From Pseudomonas sp. (GTDB lineage: Bacteria; Pseudomonadota; Gammaproteobacteria; Pseudomonadales; Pseudomonadaceae), in NCBI RefSeq assembly GCF_017744435.1, contig NZ_JAGIBG010000004.1, forward strand, positions 181,880 through 245,879: a stretch of DNA of 64,000 nt, read 5' to 3'. The notes under the pieces are model-generated. The model was not told the DNA's origin. It worked only from the letters and a program-made list of their open reading frames with translations, and made no database searches. Both the position numbers and the translations under genes were made by a program. Below are positions 45,037-53,222 of this stretch, one piece after another; the stretch's first letter is position 1; each line of letters begins with the position of its first letter.

Positions 45037-45789
45037 TCAGGACATCTCCAGCACCTGACGCGGCTCACGTTTCTGGTACCAACTCGCCATCAGCACCAGC
45101 ACCAGCAACACGCCCCCCAGCACAGCGGAAGAACCGATGGTGCCGAAGTCCAGCCCGCCCTTCTCGTGCGGCTTGGTCAGGACGTCGCCAAGGGTCGCGC
45201 CGAACGGACGGGTCAGCACGAAGGCCACCCAGAACAGCACCACACCCGGGATGCGCGTCCAGTAGCGGGCCAGTACCACCAGGGCGATGGCGCTACCGAC
45301 CAGCAGTGCGCCACCGGCAAAGCCCAGACCCGAGTCGTCCGCCAGATAGTCACCCAATGCGGTACCCAAGGTGTTGGAGAACAGGATGGCGATCCAGTAA
45401 TAGATTTCACCGGTACGGTTCTTGATGCGGGTGACGTCGAGCGGGTTGCCGCTCAGGCGCCAGACCAGGAAGGTCAGCAGCAGGATGCCGATCAGGATTG
45501 CCGAGCCAGCGGCATAGCCCAGGCCCAGGGTGCGGTCCATGAAGTCGGACATGGTGGTGCCGGCCGTGCTGGTGGACAGGATCACCAGCCAATACAGCAT
45601 CGGGTGATAGCGGCGCGAAAACAGCTGACCGAACAGGGTTACCAGGAACACGCTGATCAGCACCATCGAGCTGACGGCATAGCCAACGTTGAGGGTCATC
45701 GACAGCAGATCACCGGCTGTTTCGCCAAGGGTGGTGGCGCAGATCTTCATGACCCAGAAGGCCAAGGTGATTTGCGGAAGTTTGTTCAT
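45037..45789 (-). CDS. COG4705-type membrane protein with four internal repeats
   Basis: 250 aa, about eight transmembrane helices. Four repeats of roughly 55-60 residues, each with a T-x-G-x-T-x-x-D core: TTLGETAGDLL, STAGTTMSDFM, NTLGTALGDYL, RPFGATLGDVL, followed by G-(L/Y)-G-(Y/F). The conserved intramembrane Asp/Thr suggests a cation or small-solute path, but the function is unknown. Start ATG 45789 (MNKLPQITLAFWVMKICA); the upstream in-frame codons look unsuitable. Confidence 0.8.
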   Translation of the reverse strand: MNKLPQITLAFWVMKICATTLGETAGDLLSMTLNVGYAVSSMVLISVFLVTLFGQLFSRRYHPMLYWLVILSTSTAGTTMSDFMDRTLGLGYAAGSAILIGILLLTFLVWRLSGNPLDVTRIKNRTGEIYYWIAILFSNTLGTALGDYLADDSGLGFAGGALLVGSAIALVVLARYWTRIPGVVLFWVAFVLTRPFGATLGDVLTKPHEKGGLDFGTIGSSAVLGGVLLVLVLMASWYQKREPRQVLEMS

Positions 45790-46143
45790 TGTTTGCCGCT
45801 CCGGAATTGAGTGCGGCGATGGTGCTGAGCAGAGCCTGAAAAATCGGTTGGCGATATATGAAAAAAGCGTCATACGCTGTTACAAATTAAGATTTTTCGT
45901 TCTTAACCGCAGATTAATCCCACTCCCTCAATCTGCAATGGCTGGCGAAGCATTGCGCTCGCCTTGGGTTTGAAGCACCTCACGAAGAGGCATCGGCAGT
46001 CGCTGATATGCACAGCGCTCGACCAAATACATCAATTAATTCGATTTTTAGACGCTATTTTTTGCGCTTTTTAATCAAATTAATCGGCGTAGCATTAAAC
46101 CCATAGCAACAAACAACCTCTCGCACCCAAAGGAGCAACCACC
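45790..46143. promoter_or_regulatory. AT-rich intergenic region between membrane protein and repeat peptide
   Basis: 354 bp, markedly more AT-rich than its surroundings. Contains the dyad TTAAGA-N8-TCTTAA (45887-45906) about 100 bp upstream of the minus-strand gene and T-rich tracts (46045-46085) ahead of the repeat peptide. AAAGGAG Shine-Dalgarno about 8 nt before 46144. No other gene seen. Confidence 0.6.
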
Positions 46144-46470
46144 ATGAAAAGCAAACTGATCCTCACCCTGGCCCTCTCGGTATTCGCTGCTGGCGCATTC
46201 GCCGAAGATGGTTTCGACCGCACCAACGCCCACACCTTCGCCGCCGCCCAGACCCAATCGGCCAGCTTCGCGGAAGACGGTTTCGATCACACCGGTGCCC
46301 AGCGCTTCGCCGAAGACGGCTTCGATCACACTGGCGCTCAACGCTTCGCAGAAGACGGCTTCGACCACACCGGTGCTCAGCGCTTCGCCGAAGATGGTTT
46401 CGATCACACCAACGCCCAACGCTTCGCCGAAGACGGCTTCGACCGCACCAACGCCCACCGCCTCAGCTGA
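46144..46470 (+). CDS. Secreted small protein of tandem 13-residue repeats
   Basis: 108 aa. Signal peptide MKSKLILTLALSVFAAGAFA, then six copies of FAEDGFD(H/R)T(G/N)A(Q/H)R; the last five are contiguous (residues 42-106). The first copy spans the signal cleavage site (AFA/EDG). The mature part is acidic and His-containing, possibly metal-binding. The AEDGFDRT core resembles the AEGG-x-(D/E)-R motif of PtrA-like periplasmic proteins. Strong Shine-Dalgarno and a following hairpin support expression. Function unknown. Confidence 0.8.
   Translation: MKSKLILTLALSVFAAGAFAEDGFDRTNAHTFAAAQTQSASFAEDGFDHTGAQRFAEDGFDHTGAQRFAEDGFDHTGAQRFAEDGFDHTNAQRFAEDGFDRTNAHRLS
46267..46461. repeat. Five 39-bp tandem repeats (coding)
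   Basis: Five contiguous 39-bp units beginning TTCGC(G/C)GAAGA(C/T)GG, each encoding 13 residues. Copies differ mainly at third positions, so they are not fresh duplications. Confidence 0.93.
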
Positions 46471-46488
46471 TCCCTGTTGCGCGCTACC

Positions 46489-46509
46489 AGCCCGGCCTCG
46501 CGCCGGGCT
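46489..46509 (+). terminator. Probable terminator after repeat peptide
   Basis: AGCCCGGC-CTCGC-GCCGGGCT, 8-bp stem, followed by TGATCATTTTC, a weak T-run. Confidence 0.6.
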
Positions 46510-46572
46510 TGATCATTTTCAGGCGGACAAAGGCTTGGCACACTAGGCGCCTCGTTCCCAGGATGCTGGCAG

Positions 46573-47178
46573 ATGTACTACTACGAACCCGCCAAAGGCC
46601 ACGGCCTGCCCCATGACCCGTTCAACGCCATCGTCGGCCCGCGCCCGATCGGCTGGATCTCCTCGCAGAGCCAGGACGGCCAGCTGAACCTTGCGCCGTA
46701 CAGTTTCTTCAACGCCTTCAACTACATTCCACCGATCATCGGTTTCTGCAGCGTCGGGCGCAAAGACAGCCTGAACAACATCGAGCAGACCGGCGAGTTC
46801 GTCTGGAACCTGGCCACCCGGCCACTGGCCGAGCAGATGAACCAGAGCTGCGCTGCCGTCGCGGCCGATATCAACGAGTTCGAACTGAGCGGCCTGACTG
46901 CGGTGCCTTCGAACATCGTCAAGGTGCCACGCGTGGGCGAAACGCCGGTGGCCTTCGAGTGCAAGGTGAGCCAGATCGTCCAGCTCAAGCGCGCCGATCA
47001 GCAACTGGTGCCCAGCTGGCTGATTCTGGGTGAAGTGGTGGCGGTGCACATTGCCGAGCACCTGCTGAAGAACGGCATCTACGATACCGCTGCCGCCGAG
47101 CCGATCCTGCGTGGCGGTGGCCCGGCGGATTACTTCGAGTTGGGCAACCTGTTCAAGATGGCTCGCCCACAGGCCTGA
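46573..47178 (+). CDS. Flavin reductase-like domain protein
   Basis: 201 aa. FMN-binding split-barrel of the flavin-reductase-like type: GPRPIGWISSQSQDGQLNLAPYSFFNAF, DSLNNIEQTGEFVWNLA and the C-terminal PILRGGGPADYFELG. Could be an FMN oxidoreductase or a flavin-binding partner; no monooxygenase is adjacent. Confidence 0.85.
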   Translation: MYYYEPAKGHGLPHDPFNAIVGPRPIGWISSQSQDGQLNLAPYSFFNAFNYIPPIIGFCSVGRKDSLNNIEQTGEFVWNLATRPLAEQMNQSCAAVAADINEFELSGLTAVPSNIVKVPRVGETPVAFECKVSQIVQLKRADQQLVPSWLILGEVVAVHIAEHLLKNGIYDTAAAEPILRGGGPADYFELGNLFKMARPQA

Positions 47179-47412
47179 TCACCAGATCAGTTCGCCTTCC
47201 TCGCCCACGCCCTGCAGGCGTGCAAGCTCGGCGCAGGCGGCTTCGTCAGCCGCCACGGCGCTTTTGAACACCTGCTCGTCGAGTACCTTGTGAAAGCGCG
47301 GCGCGCCGCCCATGCCCAGGGCCTTGACCGCGATGGCGGCGTTATAGCCACCGCCTTCCACCGGGACCATCGCCGAAACCGCTTCGAAATGCGGGAATTC
47401 TCTACGTGCCAT
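47179..47412 (-). CDS. Small conserved hypothetical protein
   Basis: 77 aa, ATG 47412 (MARREFPHFEAVSAMVPVEGGGYNAAIAVKALG). Soluble, no motif I recognise; GGGY-NAAIAVKALGMGGAP may form a small beta structure. Convergent with the flavin reductase gene (stop codons adjacent). Confidence 0.65.
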   Translation of the reverse strand: MARREFPHFEAVSAMVPVEGGGYNAAIAVKALGMGGAPRFHKVLDEQVFKSAVAADEAACAELARLQGVGEEGELIW

Positions 47413-47457
47413 GTTGCCATCCGCCTGTTGATCGATGGGCGGCATTCTAACCGTGTT

Positions 47458-47751
47458 TCAATCGAAGGTATGCAGGTCGAGGCTGCTGACGACCTGCGCC
47501 TGAACCAGCTCGCCGAACACATTGAGGGTGGGCGAGGCGAAGTAACCGCTCATCGCCTGTTGATCCTGCCAACTGCCGCTGAGCAGCCACAGGTCGGCGT
47601 CGGCCTGGGAACGCTGCACGGTGAAGCTCAGGCAGCCCGGGGTGCGCAAGGATGGCTCCAGCAGGTCGCGCAGGCGGGCGCCAAGTTCTGCGGAACGACC
47701 GCTGCTGGCACGGATGAAAGCCAGATGGGTGACCGGTTGTCGTAGGGTCAT
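47458..47751 (-). CDS. Antibiotic biosynthesis monooxygenase (ABM) domain protein
   Basis: 97 aa, ferredoxin-like ABM fold: RASSGRSAELGARLRDLLEPSLRTPGCLSFTVQRS and LWLLSGSWQDQQAM. Typical family size. Such proteins act as quinol/heme monooxygenases or are uncharacterised. Divergent from an AraC regulator. Confidence 0.82.
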   Translation of the reverse strand: MTLRQPVTHLAFIRASSGRSAELGARLRDLLEPSLRTPGCLSFTVQRSQADADLWLLSGSWQDQQAMSGYFASPTLNVFGELVQAQVVSSLDLHTFD

Positions 47752-47842
47752 TGCACGATCTCCTTGAAGCAGGCGGGCGGAAAAACCAGGCTGCCAAGGT
47801 TAGGGGCTGGCGCGCGCGACGCGTTAGGCCATTACTGCTCAG

Positions 47843-47882
47843 CGATTGCCTGATCCTGCAGCGCGGCAGGATCAGGCAATCG
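47843..47882. repeat. Perfect 17-bp inverted repeat upstream of AraC regulator
   Basis: CGATTGCCTGATCCTGC (47843-47859), loop AGCGCG, GCAGGATCAGGCAATCG (47866-47882). No T-run follows on either strand. It lies 71 bp before the AraC-type start and 91 bp before the divergent ABM gene. Confidence 0.9.
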
Positions 47883-47953
47883 ACGTGCAGCTTTCGACTA
47901 GCGCCTGCCATTGCCCAAACCTATGCTGCGTCGGTCAGTAGAGGAAAGCCATC

Positions 47954-48874
47954 ATGACCACCGCCCCGACCATCGACCCGACCCTGGAAGTGCAGCGCCA
48001 GGAACTGGCCGCGTTGATCCGCAAGCACGCTGGCGAGCCCCATGGCCCCGCCTCGGCCATCGACGACCTGTATCTGGTGCGCTACACCGAGAACGTCCGT
48101 TCGGTGCCGACCTTGGCTCAACCGGCGCTGTGCATCCTGGCCCAGGGCAGCAAAAGCCTGTTCCTCGGCGACGAACAATACGCCTACGACCCGTTGCATT
48201 ACATGGTGGTATCGGTGACCTTGCCGCTGAGTGGCGTGAAACTGGACGCCAGCCCGGAGAACCCGAGCCTGGGCATCCGCATGGACCTCGACCCGGCCGA
48301 AATCAGCCAGTTGATCGCAGAGAGCGGCCCCATGCTGGTGCCCAACCTGCCCTCCGGCCGTGGCCTGTATGTGGAACGCACCGACCCGCAGCTGCTCGAC
48401 GCCTTGCTGCGGCTGGTCCGCTTGCTGGACACACCGCGCGACATCGGCATGCTGGCACCGCTGATTCGTCGCGAGATTCTCTACCGCCTGTTGCGTGGGC
48501 CGCAGGGTTATCGTCTGTACGAAATCGCCCTGGCCAACAGCCAGACCCACCGGGTGTGCCAGGCCATCACCTGGCTCAACCAGAACTATCAGCAGCCGCT
48601 GCGTATCGAGGACCTGGCCCGTGAGGTCAACCTCAGCACCTCGACCTTGCATCACCGCTTCAAGGCTGTGACTTCCATGAGCCCGCTGCAGTACCAGAAG
48701 CAACTGCGCCTGCAGGAAGCGCGGCGGCTGATGCTCAACGACGGCCTGGAGGCGGCGGTGGCGGGCTATCGGGTCGGGTACGAAAGCCCGTCGCAGTTCA
48801 GCCGCGAGTACAGCCGGCTATATGGCGCACCGCCGATTCGAGATGTGGCGCGGTTGCGGGCCAGTGCGGGCTGA
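47954..48874 (+). CDS. AraC-family transcriptional regulator
   Basis: 306 aa. N-terminal AraC_N-type cupin (ALCILAQGSKSLFLGDEQYAYDPLHYMVVSVTLPLSG) and two C-terminal helix-turn-helices (LRIEDLAREVNLSTSTLHHRFKAVTSMSPLQY; AAVAGYRVGYESPSQFSREYSRLYG). YqhC-like group. Targets may include the divergent ABM gene. Confidence 0.88.
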   Translation: MTTAPTIDPTLEVQRQELAALIRKHAGEPHGPASAIDDLYLVRYTENVRSVPTLAQPALCILAQGSKSLFLGDEQYAYDPLHYMVVSVTLPLSGVKLDASPENPSLGIRMDLDPAEISQLIAESGPMLVPNLPSGRGLYVERTDPQLLDALLRLVRLLDTPRDIGMLAPLIRREILYRLLRGPQGYRLYEIALANSQTHRVCQAITWLNQNYQQPLRIEDLAREVNLSTSTLHHRFKAVTSMSPLQYQKQLRLQEARRLMLNDGLEAAVAGYRVGYESPSQFSREYSRLYGAPPIRDVARLRASAG

Positions 48875-48875
48875 A

Positions 48876-50513
48876 CTAGCCCGCTACTGCTGCCTGCCAC
48901 TGGTTCTGATCGACCTGGATCAGCGTCGGCCCCTTGCGCTCCACCGCCCGTCCCAGCGCAGCCTGCAGTTGCTCGACATCGGCCACATGCTCGGCATCGG
49001 CGCCCAGTGCCCGGGCCACGCCGATGAAGTCCGGGGTATGAATGTCCACGCCAACCGGCTCGATCGCCCGGTTGACCATGTACTTCTTGATCTCCTCATA
49101 ACCCTGGTTGTTCCACAGCAGCACGATCATCGGCACCTGCGCCTCTACCGCGCTGGCCAGTTCCGGCAAGGTGAACTGCATGCCGCCATCGCCAATCAGG
49201 CAGACCGCTGGCGCACGCTCGGCCGCTTGCTCGGCGCTGCCCAACCAGGCACCCATCGCCGCTGGCAATGCATAGCCCAAAGTGCCGTAGCCGGTCGAAG
49301 CATTGAACCAGCGCCGCGGCTGATCCATGTCCAGGGTCAGGTTGCCGGTGTACACCGGCTGGGTCGAGTCGCCGACCAGAATGGCATTGGGCAGGCTTTG
49401 CAGAATGCTGCTCAGCAGGCGTGTCTGGCTCAGCGTCGGCTGGTCCCAGCCCGTTGCCAACGCTTCGCGCAGGCGCTGCGCGCGGGCAACGCCCCAGCCC
49501 TCGGCACACACCGGTGCGGGTAGCTGACGCAAGGCCTCAAGCAGGGATTGCGCGGCCAGCTCGGCATCCGCGACCAACGCCAGCTCGGGCAGGTAGTTGC
49601 GCACGGTCTGGTCCGGATCGATGTCGATGCGCAGCAAGCTGCCGGGAATCTTGAAACCGCCCTTGAAGGTCACGTCATAGTCGGTCTCGGCCAGTTCGGT
49701 GCCGATCGCCAGCACCACATCGGCCTCTTCCACCAGCTCCCGGGTGGCGACCAGCGTTTGGGTCGAGCCGATCTGCAACGGGTGGCTGGCTGGCAGCAGG
49801 CCTTTGGCGTTGATGGTCAGTGCCACCGGTGCCTGCAAATGTTCAGCCAGCAGCGCCAGCGGTGCACCCGCAGCCAGTGCACCGCCACCGGCCAGGATCA
49901 GCGGCCGGCGGGCATTGGCCAGGCGCTCGGCCATGGCAGCTACGGCCTGGGGTGCAGCACCTGCACGGGCACTGCGCACAGGGCGGCCTGGCAGCAGGTG
50001 GTCGGCAGGCTCGACCAGCACGTCCAGCGGGATCTCGATATGCACCGGGCGCGGGCGGGCGCCATCGAACACGGCAAAGGCGCGAGCCAGCACCTGCGGC
50101 AAGTCATCGGCGCTCATCAGCGTCTGCGAGAACGCCGCAACGCCCGACACCAGCGCTGCCTGGTTGGGCAGCTCGTGCAGTTTGCCGCGACCACCGCCCA
50201 GTTGATCTCGCGACTGCACGCTGGAGATCACCAGCATCGGGATCGAATCGGCATAGGCCTGGCCCATGGCGGTGGTGATATTGGTCATCCCCGGGCCGGT
50301 GATGATGAAGCACACGCCGGGCTTGCCACGGGTACGCGCATAGCCATCAGCCATGAACCCGGCGCCCTGCTCGTGGCGCGGGGTAATGTGGCGGATCGAC
50401 GAGCCTGCCAGGCCACGGTAGAGCTCTACGGTATGGACGCCGGGAATGCCGAAGACATGGTCCACGCCATAGCCTTCAAGGAGTTTGACCAGTACTTCGC
50501 CGCAGGTTGCCAT
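48876..50513 (-). CDS. ThDP-dependent acetolactate-synthase-like enzyme, possibly 5-guanidino-2-oxopentanoate decarboxylase
   Basis: 545 aa. ThDP fold: Pyr domain with HEQGAGFMADGYARTRG (catalytic Glu), middle domain, PP domain with GDGGMQFTLPELASAV...LLWNNQGYEEIK (GDG-x-NN). Lacks an adjacent regulatory subunit, so biosynthetic acetolactate synthase is unlikely. AruI-type guanidino-oxopentanoate decarboxylase of arginine transamination is one candidate; substrate not proven. Divergent from a LysR regulator. Confidence 0.75.
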   Translation of the reverse strand: MATCGEVLVKLLEGYGVDHVFGIPGVHTVELYRGLAGSSIRHITPRHEQGAGFMADGYARTRGKPGVCFIITGPGMTNITTAMGQAYADSIPMLVISSVQSRDQLGGGRGKLHELPNQAALVSGVAAFSQTLMSADDLPQVLARAFAVFDGARPRPVHIEIPLDVLVEPADHLLPGRPVRSARAGAAPQAVAAMAERLANARRPLILAGGGALAAGAPLALLAEHLQAPVALTINAKGLLPASHPLQIGSTQTLVATRELVEEADVVLAIGTELAETDYDVTFKGGFKIPGSLLRIDIDPDQTVRNYLPELALVADAELAAQSLLEALRQLPAPVCAEGWGVARAQRLREALATGWDQPTLSQTRLLSSILQSLPNAILVGDSTQPVYTGNLTLDMDQPRRWFNASTGYGTLGYALPAAMGAWLGSAEQAAERAPAVCLIGDGGMQFTLPELASAVEAQVPMIVLLWNNQGYEEIKKYMVNRAIEPVGVDIHTPDFIGVARALGADAEHVADVEQLQAALGRAVERKGPTLIQVDQNQWQAAVAG

Positions 50514-50597
50514 CGGATGTCACCTTGGATTTTGTTGGAATCTGCGCCCATTGGACCCAAGGCAGTGCTACCGCCACAATGCAAAAAAACACATACT

Positions 50598-50620
50598 AGC
50601 CATGTCCTGTAATCATGGCT
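50598..50620. promoter_or_regulatory. Inverted repeat between ThDP enzyme and LysR regulator
   Basis: AGCCATG-TCCTGTAAT-CATGGCT, perfect 7-bp arms around 9 bp. It ends 7 nt before the LysR ATG and sits in the 114-bp divergent gap, consistent with autoregulation and control of the partner. Confidence 0.55.
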
Positions 50621-50627
50621 CAGCGCA

Positions 50628-51503
50628 ATGAAACGGCTCCCCCCCCTGTCCGCCCTGCACACCTTTCTGGTCACCGCCCAGCACTGCAATTTCACCCGTG
50701 CCGCCCAGCAGCTGCACATCACCCAAGGTGCCGTCAGCCGGCAGATCGCCGGGCTCGAGGAACACCTGGGCTACGCCTTGTTCCAGCGCCAAGCTCGCGG
50801 CCTGAGCCTGACCCGCGAAGGCCAGGACTGGCTGCCTCGGGTACAGCAGATCTTCGGCCTTATGGAACAAGGCGTGCGTGAAGTGGGCGGACGCAGCGCC
50901 ACCTTGCAGCTCAAGGCACCAACCTGCGTGATGCGTTGGCTGCTGCCACGGCTGATGGAGTGGCAGGCGCTGCGGCCCGACGTGCCGGTCGAGTTGACCA
51001 CCACGGTGCAGCACGGGGTGGATTTTCGCCGTGAGGGGTTCGATGCCGCCGTGGTCTATGGCGCTGCGCCGAACCATGGCCTGCGGGTGCGCAAGCTGTT
51101 CGACGAGCAACTGACACCGGTGTGCGCGCCTTCGCTGTTGAAAGGGGCGGTACCCCTGCAACAGATTCAGGACCTGGCGCGGCACATGCTGCTGCATCCG
51201 TCACGGGATGAGCATGACTGGCGGCTGTGGCTTCAGGCAGCAGGCGTGGTGCTGGAGGCACAGGGGCCGAAGCAGCATTTCGAAACGCTGGACATGGCGA
51301 TGGCCATGGCATCGCAGGGAACCGGGGTGGCGATTGGCGACTGGGCGCTGATCGGTGATGACTTGCGCGGGGGACGGCTGTGCATGCCGTTTGCGCTGAA
51401 GGTTCAAACCGGCAAAGCGTATTACCTGGCAAGCCACCCCAAGAGCCATCCTCCAGGCTTGGTGGAATTGTTTGATTGGCTTGAAAGCCGAGCCAGCCAA
51501 TGA
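50628..51503 (+). CDS. LysR-family transcriptional regulator (GcvA-like)
   Basis: 291 aa. Winged helix (PPLSALHTFLVTAQHCNFTRAAQQLHITQGAVSRQIAGLEEHLG) and substrate-binding domain. The HITQGAVSRQI helix and overall pattern are of the GcvA/TrpI subgroup. Divergent gene is the ThDP enzyme, the likely target. Confidence 0.9.
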   Translation: MKRLPPLSALHTFLVTAQHCNFTRAAQQLHITQGAVSRQIAGLEEHLGYALFQRQARGLSLTREGQDWLPRVQQIFGLMEQGVREVGGRSATLQLKAPTCVMRWLLPRLMEWQALRPDVPVELTTTVQHGVDFRREGFDAAVVYGAAPNHGLRVRKLFDEQLTPVCAPSLLKGAVPLQQIQDLARHMLLHPSRDEHDWRLWLQAAGVVLEAQGPKQHFETLDMAMAMASQGTGVAIGDWALIGDDLRGGRLCMPFALKVQTGKAYYLASHPKSHPPGLVELFDWLESRASQ

Positions 51504-51504
51504 G

Positions 51505-51598
51505 GGCCTATTCGCGGGCGCGCCCGCTCCCACAGGTTCGGCGCAAGGCTTGAAACCTGTGCAGTACCTGTGGGAGCGGGCATGCCCGCGAAGCAGGC
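51505..51598. repeat. REP inverted pair
   Basis: Units about 51505-51536 and 51566-51598 (GGGCGCGCCCGC and GGGCATGCCCGCG variants), between the convergent LysR gene and the oxidoreductase. Confidence 0.9.
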
Positions 51599-51601
51599 GA
51601 C

Positions 51602-52216
51602 TCAGTAGCCGATGGTGAAGCGCTGGCGCGAGTGCGCCGGTTTCTCCAGCTCATCGAGCATGGCAATGGCAAAGTCGGCAAAGGTGATCGTGCTTTTGCC
51701 ATCCGCACCGATCAGCAGATGGTCCTTGCCCAGTTTGTAGTGCCCGCTACGCGCTCCTTCGACGAACTCCGCCGATGGCGACAGGAAGGTCCAGTCCAAT
51801 GTCAGCTCCTGGCGCAGCACATCGAGAAAACGCACCCCGGCACTGGCCTCAGCCTTGTAGGCTTCCGGGAAGTCCGGGCTGTCGATCACGCGGTGCCCGG
51901 AAGGCAGCAGCAGGCTGCCTGCACCGCCCACCACCAGCAAGCGCTTGACCCCGGCACGCTTGACCGGCTCGATGATGGCGTGGGGCTCGAGGGTCGAGAA
52001 GTGCGCTGCACTGAGCACCGCGTCGACACCCGCGACCGCCTGCTGCAGGGCGGCACTGTCCTTGGCATCCAATGCCTGGGTGGTTACACCTTCGCGCCCC
52101 TGCAGCTGCGATGGGTCACGGGCAATGGCCACCACACTGTGGCCGCGACGCAGAGCCTCTTCCAGCAGTTGGCTGCCAGCACGGCCGGTGGCGCCAATAA
52201 TTGCGATCTTGCTCAT
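51602..52216 (-). CDS. NAD(P)-binding oxidoreductase, atypical SDR
   Basis: 204 aa. N-terminal Rossmann motif IGATGRAGSQLLEEALRRGHSV followed by DAVLSAAH and LLVVGGAGSLLL. Belongs to the NmrA/YwnB-like group; no catalytic Tyr-x3-Lys evident. Twenty-eight nt downstream of the metallo-hydrolase start side gene boundaries, probably a separate unit. Confidence 0.82.
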   Translation of the reverse strand: MSKIAIIGATGRAGSQLLEEALRRGHSVVAIARDPSQLQGREGVTTQALDAKDSAALQQAVAGVDAVLSAAHFSTLEPHAIIEPVKRAGVKRLLVVGGAGSLLLPSGHRVIDSPDFPEAYKAEASAGVRFLDVLRQELTLDWTFLSPSAEFVEGARSGHYKLGKDHLLIGADGKSTITFADFAIAMLDELEKPAHSRQRFTIGY

Positions 52217-52244
52217 CGAAAATGCTCCTGTCAGTTGAATGGAA

Positions 52245-53120
52245 TTACCACTTCATTTCGCCCTTGGCGACTTTCGCGCCGAGTTCCAGCGAACCCTCAT
52301 CGGCAAGCGCGGGGTAGCGCTGCTTCATCGCCTCAATCAATGCGCCGCTATCCTTCGCCTTGGCCGCTTCGGCATCGAACGCGCGAATGTAGCCCGCCGT
52401 GAAACGCACGGCGTCGAGTGAGTGGCTGCTCTGGCCCAGGTAATGGCCAGGCACCACCGTACGCGGTGCCAGGCTCTCGATCTTCGCCAGGGTGGCAAGC
52501 CAGTCGGCGTGGGATTTGGCCGTCTGGGTGTCGGCCATCCACACGTGGATGTTCTGCGCAACCACGACACCGCCGACCACTGCCCTGATGGACGGAATCC
52601 AGACAAAACTGCGATCCGGTTGTGGGCCATCCAGGCCGACGACCTCCAGCGACTGCCCTTCCAGCATCAAGCGGTGGCCTTGTAGCACTTGCGGCAGCAC
52701 CAGCCGTGCCGGTTTGTCCGCGCCCATCTGTGGCCCCCAGTAGGCCAGCTTGGCGTCCATGGTTTGGCGGATATGAGCCAGCGTGGCGGCCGAGGCGAGC
52801 ACCTTGGCGTCGGGGAAGGCTTGGGTCACGGTGTCCAGGCCGAAGTAGTAATCCGGGTCGCCGTGGCTGATGTAGATGGTGGTCAGGCGTTTGCCGCTGG
52901 CCTGCAGGCGCTGCACCAGTTGCTCGGCCTGGGCCTTGCCGAACTGGGCATCGACCAGGATGGCCTCTTTCTCGCCACTGACGATCACCGAGCTGACCGG
53001 GAAGATGGCCTGATGCCCCGGGTTGTATACCTCGAGCTGCAACGGCTCGGCGGCCAGTGCCGGGCCGGCCAGGGTGATGCAGGCCAGCAGCAGGCCACGC
53101 AAGGGGGTGAAGAGCGACAT
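52245..53120 (-). CDS. Exported metallo-beta-lactamase-fold protein with altered metal motif
   Basis: 291 aa. Signal peptide MSLFTPLRGLLLACITLAGPALA. The fold is evident (AILVDAQFG, TIYISHGDPDYYFG, VVPGHYLG), but the metal-binding HxHxDH is replaced by H86-G-D88-P-D90-Y, lacking two His. AGGAG Shine-Dalgarno precedes ATG 53120. It may bind one metal or act without catalysis. Divergent from a LysR regulator. Confidence 0.8.
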   Translation of the reverse strand: MSLFTPLRGLLLACITLAGPALAAEPLQLEVYNPGHQAIFPVSSVIVSGEKEAILVDAQFGKAQAEQLVQRLQASGKRLTTIYISHGDPDYYFGLDTVTQAFPDAKVLASAATLAHIRQTMDAKLAYWGPQMGADKPARLVLPQVLQGHRLMLEGQSLEVVGLDGPQPDRSFVWIPSIRAVVGGVVVAQNIHVWMADTQTAKSHADWLATLAKIESLAPRTVVPGHYLGQSSHSLDAVRFTAGYIRAFDAEAAKAKDSGALIEAMKQRYPALADEGSLELGAKVAKGEMKW

Positions 53121-53158
53121 GGTGACTCCTGCGGGATGAACGATGGGCAACAGCTTAG

Positions 53159-53219
53159 TTGCCCGATCCATGACAAAAAATGCGATGCTCAGACATAGTT
53201 TGTTTCTAAAATCGGGCAA
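53159..53219. promoter_or_regulatory. Widely spaced inverted repeat in divergent promoter
   Basis: TTGCCCGAT (53159-53167) and ATCGGGCAA (53211-53219) are perfect complements 43 bp apart, flanking the shared promoter between the metallo-hydrolase and the LysR gene. The right copy ends 3 nt before the LysR ATG. Confidence 0.5.
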
Positions 53220-53222
53220 ATC

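Noticed and set aside
46267..46461. CRISPR-like tandem repeats
   Set aside because: Units are contiguous 39-mers without spacers, in frame, and encode a protein repeat.
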